Shown here piece by piece: positions 43,654-56,378 of a stretch of 64,000 nt of DNA. Source of the stretch: Cichorium intybus (lineage: Eukaryota; Streptophyta; Magnoliopsida; Asterales; Asteraceae); NCBI GenBank assembly GCA_023525715.1, contig CM042010.1:87597384-87661383 (forward strand). Direction: 5' to 3'. The notes under the pieces were generated by a model. It did not search any database and was not told the DNA's origin. It saw nothing but the letters and a program-made list of their open reading frames with translations. A program made the position numbers and the translations under genes. Each line of letters starts with the position of its first letter. Within the stretch, counting starts at the first letter, position 1.

Positions 43654-45254
43654 TCAAAAACAAATTTATTTGAACAAAACTTCGGAGTTGTGCATGTTCA
43701 ATGTCTTCATCTCAAAAATTGAACCTAAGAACGTTAAAGATGCATTTGATGACTCTGACTAGATTGAAGCAATGCAATTGGAATTAGAAGAATTTGAAAG
43801 AAACAAAGTTTGGAGGCTAATTCCTAAACCTGCAAATGCTTAAATTGTTGGTCTCAAATGGGTGTACAGGAACAAGCTAGACACCGAAGGCAATGTGGTT
43901 CGGAACAAAGCAAGGTTGGTTGTCAAAGGTTATTGTCAACAGGAGGGGATTGACTATGAATAAACATTTGCTCCTGTTGCCAGACTCGAATCAGTTCGGA
44001 TATTTTTAGCTTATGCTGCACGCAAAAACTTTGACGTCTATCAAATGGATGTCAAATGTGCCTTTCTGAATGGTGATCTCGAAGAAACCGTTTTTGTTGA
44101 ACAACCACCTGGTTTTGAAAGTAAAGAACATCCAAACCATTGCTATGTGCTAGACAACGCCGTCTATGGTTTAAAACAAGCTCCAAGAGCTTGGTAAGAG
44201 ACCTTGACGAAATTTTTAAAAGAATCAAGCTTTAAACAAGGTTTAGTGGATCCAACACTTTTCAGAAAGAAAGTTGGATCTCATTTTATGTTAGTCCAAA
44301 TTTATGTGGATGACGTAATCTTCGGATCCACTGACCCGAATTTGTCAAAAGATTTCGAAAAACTAATGAAAAGAAAATTCCAAATGAGTATGATGGGAAA
44401 GATTAACTTCTTTCTTGGATTACAAATAAAACAATCCAAGGAGGGGATTTTCATCAATCAACAAAAGTACACGAAGAGTTTGCTTGAACGCTTCGGAATG
44501 AGTAACTGCTCAAAAGCAAAAGTTCCATTGCCTGCAGGTACAAGGTTGAATCCTTCATTAGACAAACCAAAGACTAACATACAGCAGTACCGAAGCATGA
44601 TTGGATCATTGCTCTATCTCACAGCCAGTCTCCCTGATATCATGTTTGCAGTCTGCAATTGTGCAAGATATCAAGCTGACCCTAGAGAACCTCATCTGGC
44701 TGCGGTTAAGACAATCTTTCGATATCTTCATGGCACACCTGCTTATGGTCTGTGGTACCCAGCAAACTCCGGCTTTTACATACAATCTTATTCAGACTCA
44801 GATCTTGGTGGATGCTCTATTGATCGCAAGAGCACTTCGGGGGGTTGTCAATTCTTAGATGGAAAACTAATTAGCTGGCAATCCGAGAAGCAATCTTGTG
44901 TCTCTATCTCTACAGCAGAAGCAGAGTATGTAGCAGCTGCAGCTTGTACCTCACAAATCATTTGGATCCAAAGCCAACTGAAAGACTATGCCATCAACAT
45001 GACAAATTCCTTTGTTCTATGACTCCCAAAGTGCTATTTGTATATGCCACAATCCAGTTCAACATTCCAAGACGAAGCATATAGCTCTTCGCTATCACTT
45101 CATCAAAATTCATGTTAAGGATGGGAATATTGAGGTGCACTTTGTTCACACTACAGAACAATTGACAGATATCTTCACAAAGGCCTTGAATGAAGAGGCA
45201 TTCACAAGAATAGTTCGTGGACTTGGAATGATAGATGGATCCACTCTCCAATGA
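43654..45254 (+). pseudogene. pol: SIRE-A pol: RT and RNase H
   Basis: RT has YVDD at 44303-44314. RNase H has STAEAEY (about 44918) and HSKTKHI (about 45066). Stops in the RT frame: TAG 43760-43762, TAA 43841-43843, TAA 43961-43963 and TAA 44195-44197. The frame changes near 45005 and the new frame runs to TGA 45252-45254. It matches SIRE-B pol closely. Confidence 0.92.
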
Positions 45255-47196
45255 ATCTCATATTCGCTCACCCTTACTCCTTTCTTTAGTTCAATAATTT
45301 GCAAAATCACAAAACACCGCAGTGCTCCGAAGAGTCTCATCGCTTCGGAGGTCATCGCAATAAAACAAGAAAAATAATTTAGAATTTCACCGCAGCGCTC
45401 CGAAGTAAAACTTCACTTCGGAACTCTGCGTAACAAAATTTTCTGTCAAATAAAATTTCACCTAAACATATTTTGACTTCACTTGTTAAGGACAAAATTA
45501 AAAAGTTTTTAAGAAAATTCAAAAACCAAGAAAAATAAAGTGTTATGCCTTCGTACCATGTTTTGAGAAAAGTCTGATGCACAATGACAAAGTTTAATCT
45601 TACTTTCATGAATTAATCAAGTAATGGACAAAACTTTGATTTTAAATTCTGATAATCATACCTTATTGCACTAAAAGGTATTTGGGAATCGACTTGAAAC
45701 ATTGGTAAGAAAACAGACTTCGAAGTAAGGTTAAGGCTATTTTACAATTTGAAGCCTTGTTTGATTCCAATCTCTTTAACAAAGTGTCTATTTCTAACCT
45801 CCCTTCTGAACTTGACTAGCTTCAACTTCAAATTAGTCATGTAGCCTCAAAACTACACAAGATATCTTAAGTGTTCCGAAGTTTTCTTCAAATATAGTAC
45901 CAACATTGTCTGATAAGCAAATTTAAAATTCTTTTCATTAATGGTACAAAATTGAACTAAAAGAAGCTTTTCACACTCAAGGAATGTATAAAACAAAACC
46001 AAAAAGCACCAAGAAAGAAATTAGATGGTGAAAATTTTGCATCTTCGGATAAGGAAATCCAAAATTGAAAAGATAAAAAGGAAAATCGAAAATCATCAAA
46101 AAGATAAACAGAAAACAAATTTGTCAAAAGAATCAAAGACAACAAGCAAAACAAAAAGATAATCAGGGAGTGCAAAAAGAAAGAGAAATCAGCACTCAAA
46201 GGCGTATTCATCTGTTTTAAATAACGATACAGAGAGCTCCTATAACATAGTCGAGTACTTTGTAGAGAATATGAACATTTCAAGTAGTCTATCTTAAATG
46301 ATAAAGTTGGAGTGGTGTACGAAGCTCAAAGGCTTATCATCAGAGCTTAGTATCCAAACACTTCAATTGATGAAAGGGAATAGATTTTTCAAAAAGGTTC
46401 ATCCAAAAACAATCCAACTTATAAAAACACTTCTGATGTTCAATTCAAGAATGAAAAGTTTTTTAAATTTCAAATGCATAGAATGTTACCATTATTGTGT
46501 ATGAAAAATTTGAAACACAAAAGCACAATTCAAACCTTGTTGCAAAATACGAAATCATGTTAGTGATGGGGTGAGCAGACTTATACATTCATGACTGATA
46601 TTGAATCAAACAACCTTTGAAATGAAAAATGGACTTCCAACATGATTCGAATGATTCTGAACATTAACTTGTTAAATCATCTTTTCATAATATTCCGGGA
46701 AGTTAAGGATAAAAGTCATATTGCATCACTCAAAAGTAAAACCAAAACTTCAAAGAAAATTTAGAGAAAACTAATGAACTTCGGTGTTCTAACAAAGACT
46801 TCACTAACACATGTTATCCACCGAAGTGAAAATAACACCCTTCGGAGTTAATCATAACTGTATGACTTCACTCCGATGAGCACTTATAAAGGTCAAAATT
46901 TTCTTCAAAGAACCGAAGTCAATTTATTGCTAAATTGATTTCCACATTTATAATTGTCTCAGAGACAAACATTCTTTTGAATTTAATAACCGTTGTTACA
47001 CAGCTGTCACTGAGACAATCGTGGCATATCCTAACAAGAAGATCGTGTGGATATGGCGGTTCAATTTCAAATAATGATGACTGACAGACGTACGGTTACG
47101 TTTTTGCAGGAAAAGTGGAACGGTGGGGTGCTAATGTGTCTTACTATTAGAGGACCATTTCTCATGCGCATTAAATGGCCTTGGGACCACGAATAC
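45255..47196 (+). other. SIRE-A spacer between pol and the second ORF
   Basis: Non-coding. It is AT-rich with many CTTCGGA/TCCGAAG motifs. It has no Agenet-like gene on either strand, unlike SIRE-B. A hydrophobic minus-strand frame at 45957-46283 reflects A-rich composition. Confidence 0.6.
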
Positions 47197-47204
47197 TATA
47201 TATA
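47197..47204 (+). promoter_or_regulatory. TATA box upstream of the SIRE-A second ORF
   Basis: TATATATA lies 109 bp before ATG 47313, followed by a CT-rich leader. It is comparable with SIRE-B 18274-18266. Confidence 0.5.
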
Positions 47205-47312
47205 CCTCACAACCCAACTGTTCATCTCTTTACGCGATCATTACTCTCAAAACTCCTCTGCAAAATTCTCTCAAAAACCCCAAGTTCACTCGTCTTCCTC
47301 AACACTTCAACA

Positions 47313-50300
47313 ATGGCCGAAGCATCATCTCAAACAACTGAAGCAATCTCCATCCCTGTACTCAAGAACCAGTCCGCTAATCTGGTTCTCCGCAACGATC
47401 TGAAGCTTTACCCTCAACCGATTGATGCAGTGGTGGAATGTCTGAAAAGGTCTGTTCTTGGTTATGATTTAACCTGCACTCCCTCTATCCCTGCGACTCT
47501 GGTTCACAGGGCACCACTACACATCAAATGCTCTATTTGACTCCAACAACCAAGTCAAATCTGTGTTTTATGAGGCTGTCGACTCCAAGGGCAAGACCAA
47601 GAAGATACAACTGACCAAGGAGAAGTTTGCTGAAGCTCTTCATCTTCCAGTCTACAACTCGAAGGAAATGGTGGTCCCGTCTGCTGATCAACTGGTCGCC
47701 ATGTTCAATGAGAAGGGGTATGAACCCCTGCTTGAAAGGATCAGCACTTTCAAGAAGAATCAACTTCCTGTCCTTAGAGATACTTCTTCAGTATCTTCCT
47801 TAGATATCTTTCCGGAAGAACTTCTGGCTTGGACTCGGCAAGCGTTGTCTTCCAAGGCCTTCTCTATGGAATCTACTATGATGTTAAAGTAGATTTCGTA
47901 TCGATTCTCTGGGCTGATTTCTGTTCCCACATAAACCATAGCTTGAAGGGAACAGAAATTGCAAATCCCAGATTCTAGGCAATTGTTGTACATGCCCACT
48001 ACCAGCAAGTAGGGTATGTTCCTGATCCCTCACTCACTGAGTGAAATTCACTCCAATCGCAATTCCTGCCCTAGATGAAGAACCGACAACCTTCTGTGCC
48101 TAAATTCCTCAGGCTATGCTCTCCAAAGTGCCCATGGAGTGCAATGAGGTAAATACATACATGAATACTCTTATTATTCCATACCCTGTACGTGATGTTA
48201 CTCAGGAAGGGATTCAGACTGTAGCAACAAAGGCCCAAACAAAAGCTAAGGGCAAGAAGAAAACAGTTGGTGGACCAAGTGGTCCACAGAAAATCGATAA
48301 AAAGAGAAAGGCTTGGGAGCAGACCACTCCGAAGAGAAACAACCGAAGAGGTCAATGAAATTGGCCATCAGGGATTAGTCTTCGGGGTCCGAGAAAAATG
48401 CCGAAGCCATTCCAGAAGAAGAAGAAGAACACCAATCCTCACCAATCCATGAAACAAGACCACCCACTCCACCAAACACTACTGAACCACAATCACCACC
48501 TAAAACAACCAGACCACCTTCACCTCCTCATACAACAACAACTCCACCACCTCCTCCCACAAGTGCCCAACAAATTACAACAATCCAAACACCTTCATCC
48601 AAAGTGCCACCTCCTCCACCACCAAAATCAACCTCTATCGAAACACCAACGATTTCATCCGCTTCGGATCCATTTTTAAACATTTCAACAACTGGTTTGG
48701 ATACATCACAGCCTGATTATCCATTCCAAGATGACTTCGACTTTGAAGCCAACATTTCGTCACAACCGCCATCCACCGAAGAGGCCATGTCTGCCTTTCA
48801 CATGACACCCATCACCATCGAAGAAAACGATGATGAGAGTTTGGATGATACAGACTTCATCTTGGGGAAACAATACAAAATCCTCAACCGAAAACTGGAT
48901 GTCCTGCTGCAAACCAACACTGGCTTCGATCCCACAAGAAGCCTGAAGCTAGTGTTGAGGACCTAATTGCTGAGGTCCAAAAATCCTTGACCGGGAAAAT
49001 GGAAGAATTGGCAAGGCTTCAGAACAACGTGTTCTGGAGAAACAAATAGAAATCCAGAAGGCCATTGAAGGGAAGCTCAACACAGCGGTTGATCAGATAA
49101 ATGAGAAGCACCGGCTCCTTAAGGAGCAAAATGATAAACAAATTGAGGAGCTGGTGAGAAAATTGGAGTTATCTAACTCCGAAGTGACCAAGGAGTTGCA
49201 TGATATTAGGACATCAACTGAGTCCTTCAACTCTCAATACCAGACAGGGTTTGCCAAACACCTGTCTGATGCCCACAAACGTGTGGAAGAGCTCACTGCG
49301 GAATTGTCATCTTCTGCAGTAGCTACGTTTGCCAAGGAGCTCCGAACTACCAACCAGGCCATCATTACCGATGTGGTCACTAAGTTGAAGAACACACTTC
49401 AACCTATGATCAATCTCTCTGTAAAGATGGATAAATCTCAGCCGAAAAAGGGAGACCCCAGCTAACTGCTCAGGGTGAACACATTGTTCATCCTTCATAA
49501 GGGGGAGAAGCCGAAGCCCCTGGGTCTCAAGCCGGAGAAACCGCAACCTCCAAAGCCCTGGTAACAACAACAACAACAACAGAACGACAATCAACAATCT
49601 TGGGTAGACCACCCTTTATTCCTCTAATTCCCTCCAAGGCTGGCCCTATCTTCGGAACCACAATGACAACTGAAGCAGGTGGTTCCAGTTCACGGCCTTT
49701 GGTGAAAGAATTTCGGATTGCTCCTCACATGGAGCAAGTCAATCGGGAAAGGGATGAGGAGTACAGGAAGATCCTCGAAATAAACAGGATCGCCATTGAA
49801 ACCAGACATGGACCGACGAGCTAATCAAGGCCATCGGTTTCACTGACTTTCATGTTAACAACAGGCTTCCACTCAAAAGCCTTGAAACAAAGGATAGCAA
49901 AAACCAGCAGCTAGATCTCCCCTACAATCCAAAGACATTCGCCTTTCTGCAATTTGAAAGGAATGTACCAAAAGAGAAGCTGCCGGAATACAAGACAAGA
50001 AAGGTTGCATTCCATGCAAAGTTCATCCAAGCTCCGAACTATGTATGGAGTGAGAAGAAAATAATGAAAATAATTTACATCAAGAGAGGAGGGGAGTATG
50101 TAGGTTTTCAGAACCTAAATTTTTTTGTACTTCGGGGTGTAAATGAAGAAGAGTCGAAGTTCACCATTGCTGACTTCCCGATTATGAATCCTTCGGACTT
50201 CATAACTCTTCTTGATATCCTGAAGTTCTCAGCAGGCAATGAGTGCAAAGATATGGGGGTCTGCGCATCAGCCAAAACTCACATATCCTCCTTCTTTAGA

Positions 50301-50672
50301 AACTATCTTCTAAGAGTGACCAGGTTTGATATTACTGTGGCTGAACTCTTCAATCAATCTCTTGCATCCCCACCAACCACAATAGAAAACTTTGAACACT
50401 TGAAGGCTGGGAAGATTGTTGACAAGCCCTGGGGTGTGGTGTTCAAAGGATTGTCCCATGACAATGAAACCATGGTGACTAAATTCTTTGATATTGGCTT
50501 CATGGGTCGTTTCCCTTCGGAGTCTATCAAACAAGTTCTTGCCCTGGTAAATAACTGCTTCATAAATAACTGGCAAGAGAAAAAGAAAGTGAGGGAACAC
50601 CATAACTGGTGGTTGACAGTGAGGCACACTCTGAAGCAGGCCTACAAGAAGCACTACCGGCAACAAAGATAA
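47313..50672 (+). pseudogene. SIRE-A second ORF (homologous to the SIRE-B second ORF)
   Basis: It starts at ATG 47313, with an N-terminal domain that resumes in another frame near 47530 and runs to TAG 47890-47892. Further pieces: 48116-48355 (basic), a proline-rich linker (about 48420-48660), an acidic stretch (48604-48966), a coiled-coil-like region (about 48970-49465) and a C-terminal domain (about 49830-50672). The C-terminal part shares FTIADFPIMNPSDFITLLDIL with the LADLPFLNPFDLISL stretch of SIRE-B. There are several frameshifts. No signal peptide or membrane span seen. At about 1,120 codons it matches the SIRE-B ORF in size. Confidence 0.75.
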
Positions 50673-50692
50673 GCTTCGGATACACTTCACAC

Positions 50693-50704
50693 AAAGGGGG
50701 AGAT
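50693..50704 (+). other. Polypurine tract of SIRE-A
   Basis: AAAGGGGGAGAT abuts the 3' LTR. Confidence 0.9.
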
Positions 50705-51179
50705 TGTTGAACCTATTTGTGCTGAAGTGCCCAACCATCCGAAGTCCTCCTGCCCATACCTCCAAAGTAATAAAGAAATAGAAGACCCCGAAGTCTGAAG
50801 ACTCCGAAGTGTGATGCACAGAGGATCCGAAGACTTCGCAGCCTGTCAACCTTTTGTGTGCACGCGTATAGTACAATACGTGGTGCATGAATCTCTTATC
50901 CTATTAGGTAGTACACTGATAGGATATTCTCTGTAAAAGGTTGTACTATGCGTATCACTGAACTAGTATAAATATCAGTGATACCATACCGTGTAGGATG
51001 CAAGATTGTAATACACCATTCTAAAACCCTAAAGTTATAATCAAGCATTCAGCACAAGTTATCCAATTCACCTTGTTCATCTATTTGCTTTATATTAATC
51101 GTGTGTGATTGTTAAACCCTAATAGAATTGCTAGAACAATAGTCATCATTCAACACTAAACAGATTTCGACACACAACA
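50705..51179 (+). repeat. 3' LTR of SIRE-A (475 bp)
   Basis: It starts TGTTGAACC and ends CACAACA. The first 177 bp, absent from the left copy, contain four CCGAAG motifs. The TATA box is at 50967-50974. Confidence 0.92.
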
Positions 51180-52039
51180 ATTCGAAGCAAGATTTTTCGA
51201 GTAGGTTGTACTCAAACTCAAGGATTATATTATGAAGAAACACTCTCACCAACAGCTAAGAAAGAGTCTATTAGGATATTGTTTGCCACATCTGCACCTT
51301 GTGAGACATGGCAAAATGGATGTTAGAACCACTTTCCTTAAATGGAAAACAAACGGCTTGTGCATATGGCACAACCGGAAGGGTTTGCACATGCAACATA
51401 TCTAAGTAGAGTGTACAAAACTTGGAAGATTCATCTGTGGAATCGAACAAGCATATCGCCGCTGGAGTCTTTGGGATCATGAGAATGCCAAAGAGTCTGG
51501 ATTTTCAAGAACCATGGATAAGTCATGTGTTTATGTCAAAGCTACTAGGAGTAGTGTTGTTGTAGAAAGCAAAGTTAGAAATATAAAGGTTAATTTTGAA
51601 GATGGATTATGCTCAACAATATTTACAGACAAACAAGTAATGGTGCAGAAATGTAAAAAACATAAGATCAAATGCAGGAATTACCAACACTTAAGTAAGA
51701 ACAATAATATGAAGATGAAGAATAAATTGTTTGATGGAATGAAGATTTTATATTATCTAAGAAGAGTTATAGATGAGTTTTTCCAAAACATGAAGATCAA
51801 GTGTGGTGGAACTCTCCTTTTATAGTGCAAGGAAAGTTCCCACAAGATAAAGACCTACGGACTGAAGAGGCTACAGACCAGTTCTATTTAGTTTGTTCTA
51901 TGGATAAAAGAACAAAGTCAGACTAGGATGGCATATGATTGAATGTTCACTAACGAAATAGTACAAATGCCATATTGACTTTAGGGAACATCAATGACTA
52001 GCCTAATTGTACTCTATAATCTGATATGCTTATCTTTTG
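51180..52039 (+). pseudogene. Decayed copia pol fragment (RT), target of SIRE-A and Tekay-2
   Basis: Traces of a copia RT in shifting frames: a YYEETLSPTAKKESIRILFA-like segment (51228-51290), MDVRTTFL (about 51318), then a GFSRTMDKSCVYVKATRS-like segment (about 51500-51560). The lineage differs from SIRE; it reminds me of Ale/Retrofit-type elements, with low certainty. The right part (about 51830-52039) has no clear domain. After Tekay-2 only 59784-59803 of this sequence remains before Tekay-3. Confidence 0.7.
52035..52039. repeat. Target-site duplication of Tekay-2, left copy
   Basis: TTTTG is repeated at 59784-59788. The pentamer is low in complexity, so support is moderate. Confidence 0.65.
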
Positions 52040-52212
52040 TGTAACACCCCGATTTTCATAAAAAACAATTCAAAAGTGCAATAACGGTAAAAGCGCAACA
52101 GCGCTAAAAGCACATTAGCGCTAAAAGCATAATAATGTTATTCCATCATGTTTTAAAACATTATGTGGCAAAATGTCAACTTTTAAAAAACTTTTCTCAT
52201 GACCTCGTGATA
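52040..52212 (-). repeat. Truncated 3' LTR of Tekay-2
   Basis: It aligns with 54295-54463 (TGTAACACCCCGATTTTCAT, GCGCTAAAAGC motifs, then ACATTATGTGGC) and stops matching at about 52212. Confidence 0.8.
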
Positions 52213-54279
52213 ACTTTTTGACATAATTACAATGCCAGTTTCCATTAGTTCTTTACTAACTCCATGCATGATGCATTAGACTACCATGTCATTTGAATCA
52301 ATTATCTTTCAAATCGAATGTCACCTTTGTGACAATCACCTCATGATGAGGAAACGTTAATCTCATTACAGTACTCAAAATACTTTCTTAACTATCATCC
52401 TTCATGTGCTAAATCTCACACAACAATCATGATAATCCTTTATCTCCATAAATAATTCCAATGCTCTTTATAAGTCGTGAATTAATAACTTGCATTCCGA
52501 ACTATTGTCATTAACCATCGAGTAGACATGTCATACCTTCGTTGTCTAGACTTGTTAATGCATCGGTTTTATCTTGAATATAGATTCTGGCAACGAAGAG
52601 TTCCTTACGAACAATCCATGAAGCTTTTAGAAATTCACCATGCATACACAGCATAGCCAAGGTGTCGCTATCTTCCAAAGATGCATCGTGTCCACCTAAG
52701 CGTCGTGCACTCTCTTCGTTTTAGCATCTCATCCGTTGAGTACCCCCTTGAACATCGACTTATGCTTAATCATGACATCATGACACTCACGAGCACATTT
52801 AAATGTCAATCCCTTTGTGAGGTTAGCTAATCTACTTTCAATTTTATATACTGAAATGACAACTAACTTATTAGCGCATTGCAATCATTATCTTGCTTAA
52901 ATATTCTATCTTCTCAACCACCACACTTTAAGCTGCCATACCTTGACACAAGGCTTTAATACACTTCCATTTCCTTTCTTTTCTCTTCTCGGGCACTTTG
53001 CTTGTCATCTTTTCCTTTTGAGTCATCATACTTATGGCTTAGTCGTATGCTCAGCCTTTGAATGCTTTCATTCCTAGAATTCATTCGCGTTTGGAAGTCA
53101 TAACTTCCTCTTTCTTGACTATTTTGCTTTTCTTATCTTTGTCTTATACTATCATCCTGAGTTCTTTGTCTAGTACTTAGATAAGTAGTCTACTTTCATT
53201 TTATTATAACTTATTTGATCGTAACTTTTAGTAATAATACTTAAATCTCCTAGTTGTTCGTGTGAGACACTAAGTTATTTCCTTCAATCTTTCTTCTTTA
53301 CCTTTTCATACAACCCTTGGGTTTGTTTCTATTTATAAAACCAAACTGATTTCCGTTTTCATTTCCAACTAAATGTTTTCATACTTCTTTCTTATATGAG
53401 TTTTATCCATTTATGTAATCATACTTATTAGTCTTGCTTCTTCGGTCATCATAGTGACATAAATTAGTTCTTTATTCCATATGTTTGATTCATTTCCGTT
53501 AGACAACGGAATCTTTGGTTGCATAAACTTGGAAAATTTGTAAGACATAATAATATTTCCTTTACTGTTTCCTTTCACGCTTTATCTTGTTCTGATAGGT
53601 ATACTTTATAGTGCTAATCAACCTACATATGGCATAGTAGTTGCCATACTTTTCAATTTCGGGTTTCCAACTACATGGAACATACCCATTATATTATCTT
53701 CTATAACTTAAGTAAAACTTGATCTTATTACATAGATATAAAATTCCTATGTGATTCAAACTTTTTATCTTTTCTTTACTACATATCTACATGTATCCTT
53801 TTACCAGATTCCCATGATTCCATTGTGATTCCACCAATCTCATATACATATCCTGTGATTATAATAATACAGGCCCATATTATCATAACCACCTACACAT
53901 ATTTGATTTTGGCATTACCACTAAGTCTCATGGTCCACTGATTCAGGATAACATACTTCACAACAATATATTATATTGTTAACATGTATTAGGGAATCTT
54001 AATGCTCATAAACAAATACTTGCATAGCTATAAACAGTTATAAAAATAAACACATAATTCCCTAACAATCCAGCATTATTTTTAAACTCAGCAGTCTAAT
54101 CATCCTATATGTCTGCAACCTATCTTAGGTTCTTAGGTTCATCAACCTATCTCATGATGTATCTTATCTTAGCCTTAACTTTCTTGCTTACGGTCTTATC
54201 TTAAGTCTGTATTCTCACTTAATCCTCACACAGTTTAACCCTAGGTTCGAGTCTCGACACCTAATTCGCTTAAACTATG
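52213..54279 (-). pseudogene. Decayed interior of Tekay-2
   Basis: AT-rich sequence with no frame longer than 60 codons. I recognise no domain on either strand. The segment beside the PBS (54225-54294) matches Tekay-1 36730-36800 in layout (ACCTA..TTCGCTTAAACT against ACCTAGTTCACTTAAACC). Confidence 0.5.
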
Positions 54280-54291
54280 GCTCTGATACCA
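54280..54291 (-). other. Primer-binding site of Tekay-2 (tRNA-iMet)
   Basis: On the minus strand it reads TGGTATCAGAGC, three bases from the LTR at 54295. Confidence 0.85.
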
Positions 54292-55239
54292 ACTTGTAAC
54301 ACCCCGATTTTCATAAAAAAATTTCAAAAGCGCAATAACGCTAAAAGCGCAATATTGCTAAAAGCACATTAGCGCTAAAAGCACAATAATGTTATTCCAT
54401 CATGTTTTAAAACATTATGTGGCAAAATGGCAACTTTTAAAAACATTTCTCATGACCTCGTGTCATGTCTTAAAATTTTGGTCCCAACAAAAATCATTTA
54501 GTTGTAAATATGTTTATACAACTTCGGGGGTTAAAACTTCATATCATACACACCATAGAAATCAAGTTAGGATACAAACCTACATCTAAATCCCAATCCC
54601 CTCGGGTCATCTACTTGCTTCTATCCCTCGTGTCTAGAACCTGGGATACATGACATAAATAAAACACGTAAGACGAAAATGTCTCATGAGTTACATGGGT
54701 TTGGACACAAAACATTTATAAACATAACATATATCATTTTCAAAACTTTCTAATCAAATCATTTCATAACACTTGCTTTTAAAATCATTATAACTCAAAC
54801 GTATCATCGTTTAGCTTTTAAAACCTTTCGTAAGAAGTTTGTCATTTTAAAACTTTCATTACTTAAACTTTATTGGTATTCAAACACATTTGGATTTTTA
54901 TACTTAAGGGCTTAATCACTCTTGGTGACACCCCAAGTCTATACTGAAATGGTAAGAACATAATCAAACCACCTCAGCATCTTATCAAATGCTTTGACTA
55001 GTATCTCATAATGCTTTATTTTTATACTTATGATAATCACGCTTGGTGATATCCCAAGTCTATACTAAGATGAAAAGAACACAATTAGTCCATCTTAGCA
55101 TCATGTGTTTTATGACATCTACTTCGCGAAGGGGAAGGTACCACCCAGTAGATTCCTCTATTCCCTTTTGGGAACATCATGGCCCGGGCAAGAGCATTTC
55201 CATTGCTTTACATTGTTGAATGTTTCTTGTCTCAAATAC

Positions 55240-55740
55240 CAGCCATTCATAAACATAACATTGCTAGTTATCAAAACATTCATTCGCAAATACATTAAGG
55301 CTAGATGTCGAAACATTCTTTCATAACAATATATGGCTCAATGCCAAAACATTCATTCATAACTTGCATAGGCTAAACGCCAAAACATTCTTTCATAAAT
55401 TTCATAGGCTAAACGCCAAAACATAACTTTCATAGGCTAAACGCCAAAACATAACTTTCATAAGCTAAACGCCAAAACATAACTTTCATAACATTCATAA
55501 GCTAAACGCCAAAACATAACTTTCATAGGCTAAATGACAAAAACATAACTTTCATAACTTTATGGCTTGATGCCAAAACATACTTTTCAATCATAGTAGG
55601 CTTAATGCCAAAACATAATTTCATAACATTATTCGGCTTAATGTCAAACCGTACTTTCAAAACGTAGTGGCTTAAATGCCAAATCATACTTTCAAAACAT
55701 AGTGACTTAATGCCAAATCATACTTTCAAACATAGTATAA
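55240..55740 (-). repeat. Tandem array in the Tekay-2 LTR, about 30-bp unit
   Basis: About fifteen units of the type CATAGGCTAAACGCCAAAAC plus ATAACTTT, from nearly identical (55370-55530) to diverged at the edges. Confidence 0.85.
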
Positions 55741-56378
55741 GACTTTCATATTCATGTCATAGGTAGATAAACTTGCATGTCATTTCATATTGGAAGTCCC
55801 ATAAAACTATATAAACATTTTTCCATGTACCCCATAGTAGGAAAAAAAGCCACATGTACTCACCTTAGTAGCTAGGTACGTCTAGCTACACTAATCCACA
55901 TAACTCTAGTCATTTGCTGCTTCCAAGCGTCCTTCAATCTTTATTAATCTAATAGGAGATTAGAACATATTAGACAACTAAACATATATCATGTGTCTAA
56001 TCATTCTTGACTACTACTAGTCATTATCTAATTCTATTCTAATGGTTAAGTATGACTCTTAAAGCATAATAACCATTTTGGACAATTTTACCCTTTTTGT
56101 CCCATTTTGACAACTTAGTCCAAAATTCATGTAAACTCTTGATTAACTAATTATTATATAACCCATCAATGTACCAATAGTCTTTAAAACATGTATAAAG
56201 CTTCATGGAACCTTTTTAGCCATTTTTCATTTCGACCATTTTTTTACCGTTTCCTTATTTAGGCATCCTACTTTGCCTAAATGTGTTTTCTTGGGTTTTA
56301 ACATGTAATTTTTGTAACTTTCTGATCTTAACATGTTTATTAATCAATGTAAATGCTTAGATGTCAAAACATCTCTCG

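Larger units (their letters stand above)
3979..51179 (+). mobile_element. SIRE-A: Sirevirus-type Ty1/copia element, split by three insertions
   Basis: Order on the + strand is partial 5' LTR, initiator-Met PBS, gag, protease, integrase, RT, RNase H, a 2-kb spacer, a second large ORF, a polypurine tract and the 3' LTR. Removing Athila-1 and Tekay-1 with one target copy each leaves about 12.9 kb of internal sequence, very close to SIRE-B (about 12.6 kb). Sirevirus assignment rests on the long gag with a CX2CX4HX4C knuckle, the copia order (integrase before RT) and the extra ORF after pol. The first 177 bp of the 5' LTR lie beyond Athila-2, outside the window. The right flank ATTCG (51180-51184) is the expected target-duplication copy. 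Confidence 0.9.

Noticed and set aside
45957..46283. Hydrophobic minus-strand ORF of 108 codons, possible membrane protein
   Set aside because: It is the complement of A-rich non-coding spacer; the F/L/S richness is explained by composition, and SIRE-B has no counterpart.
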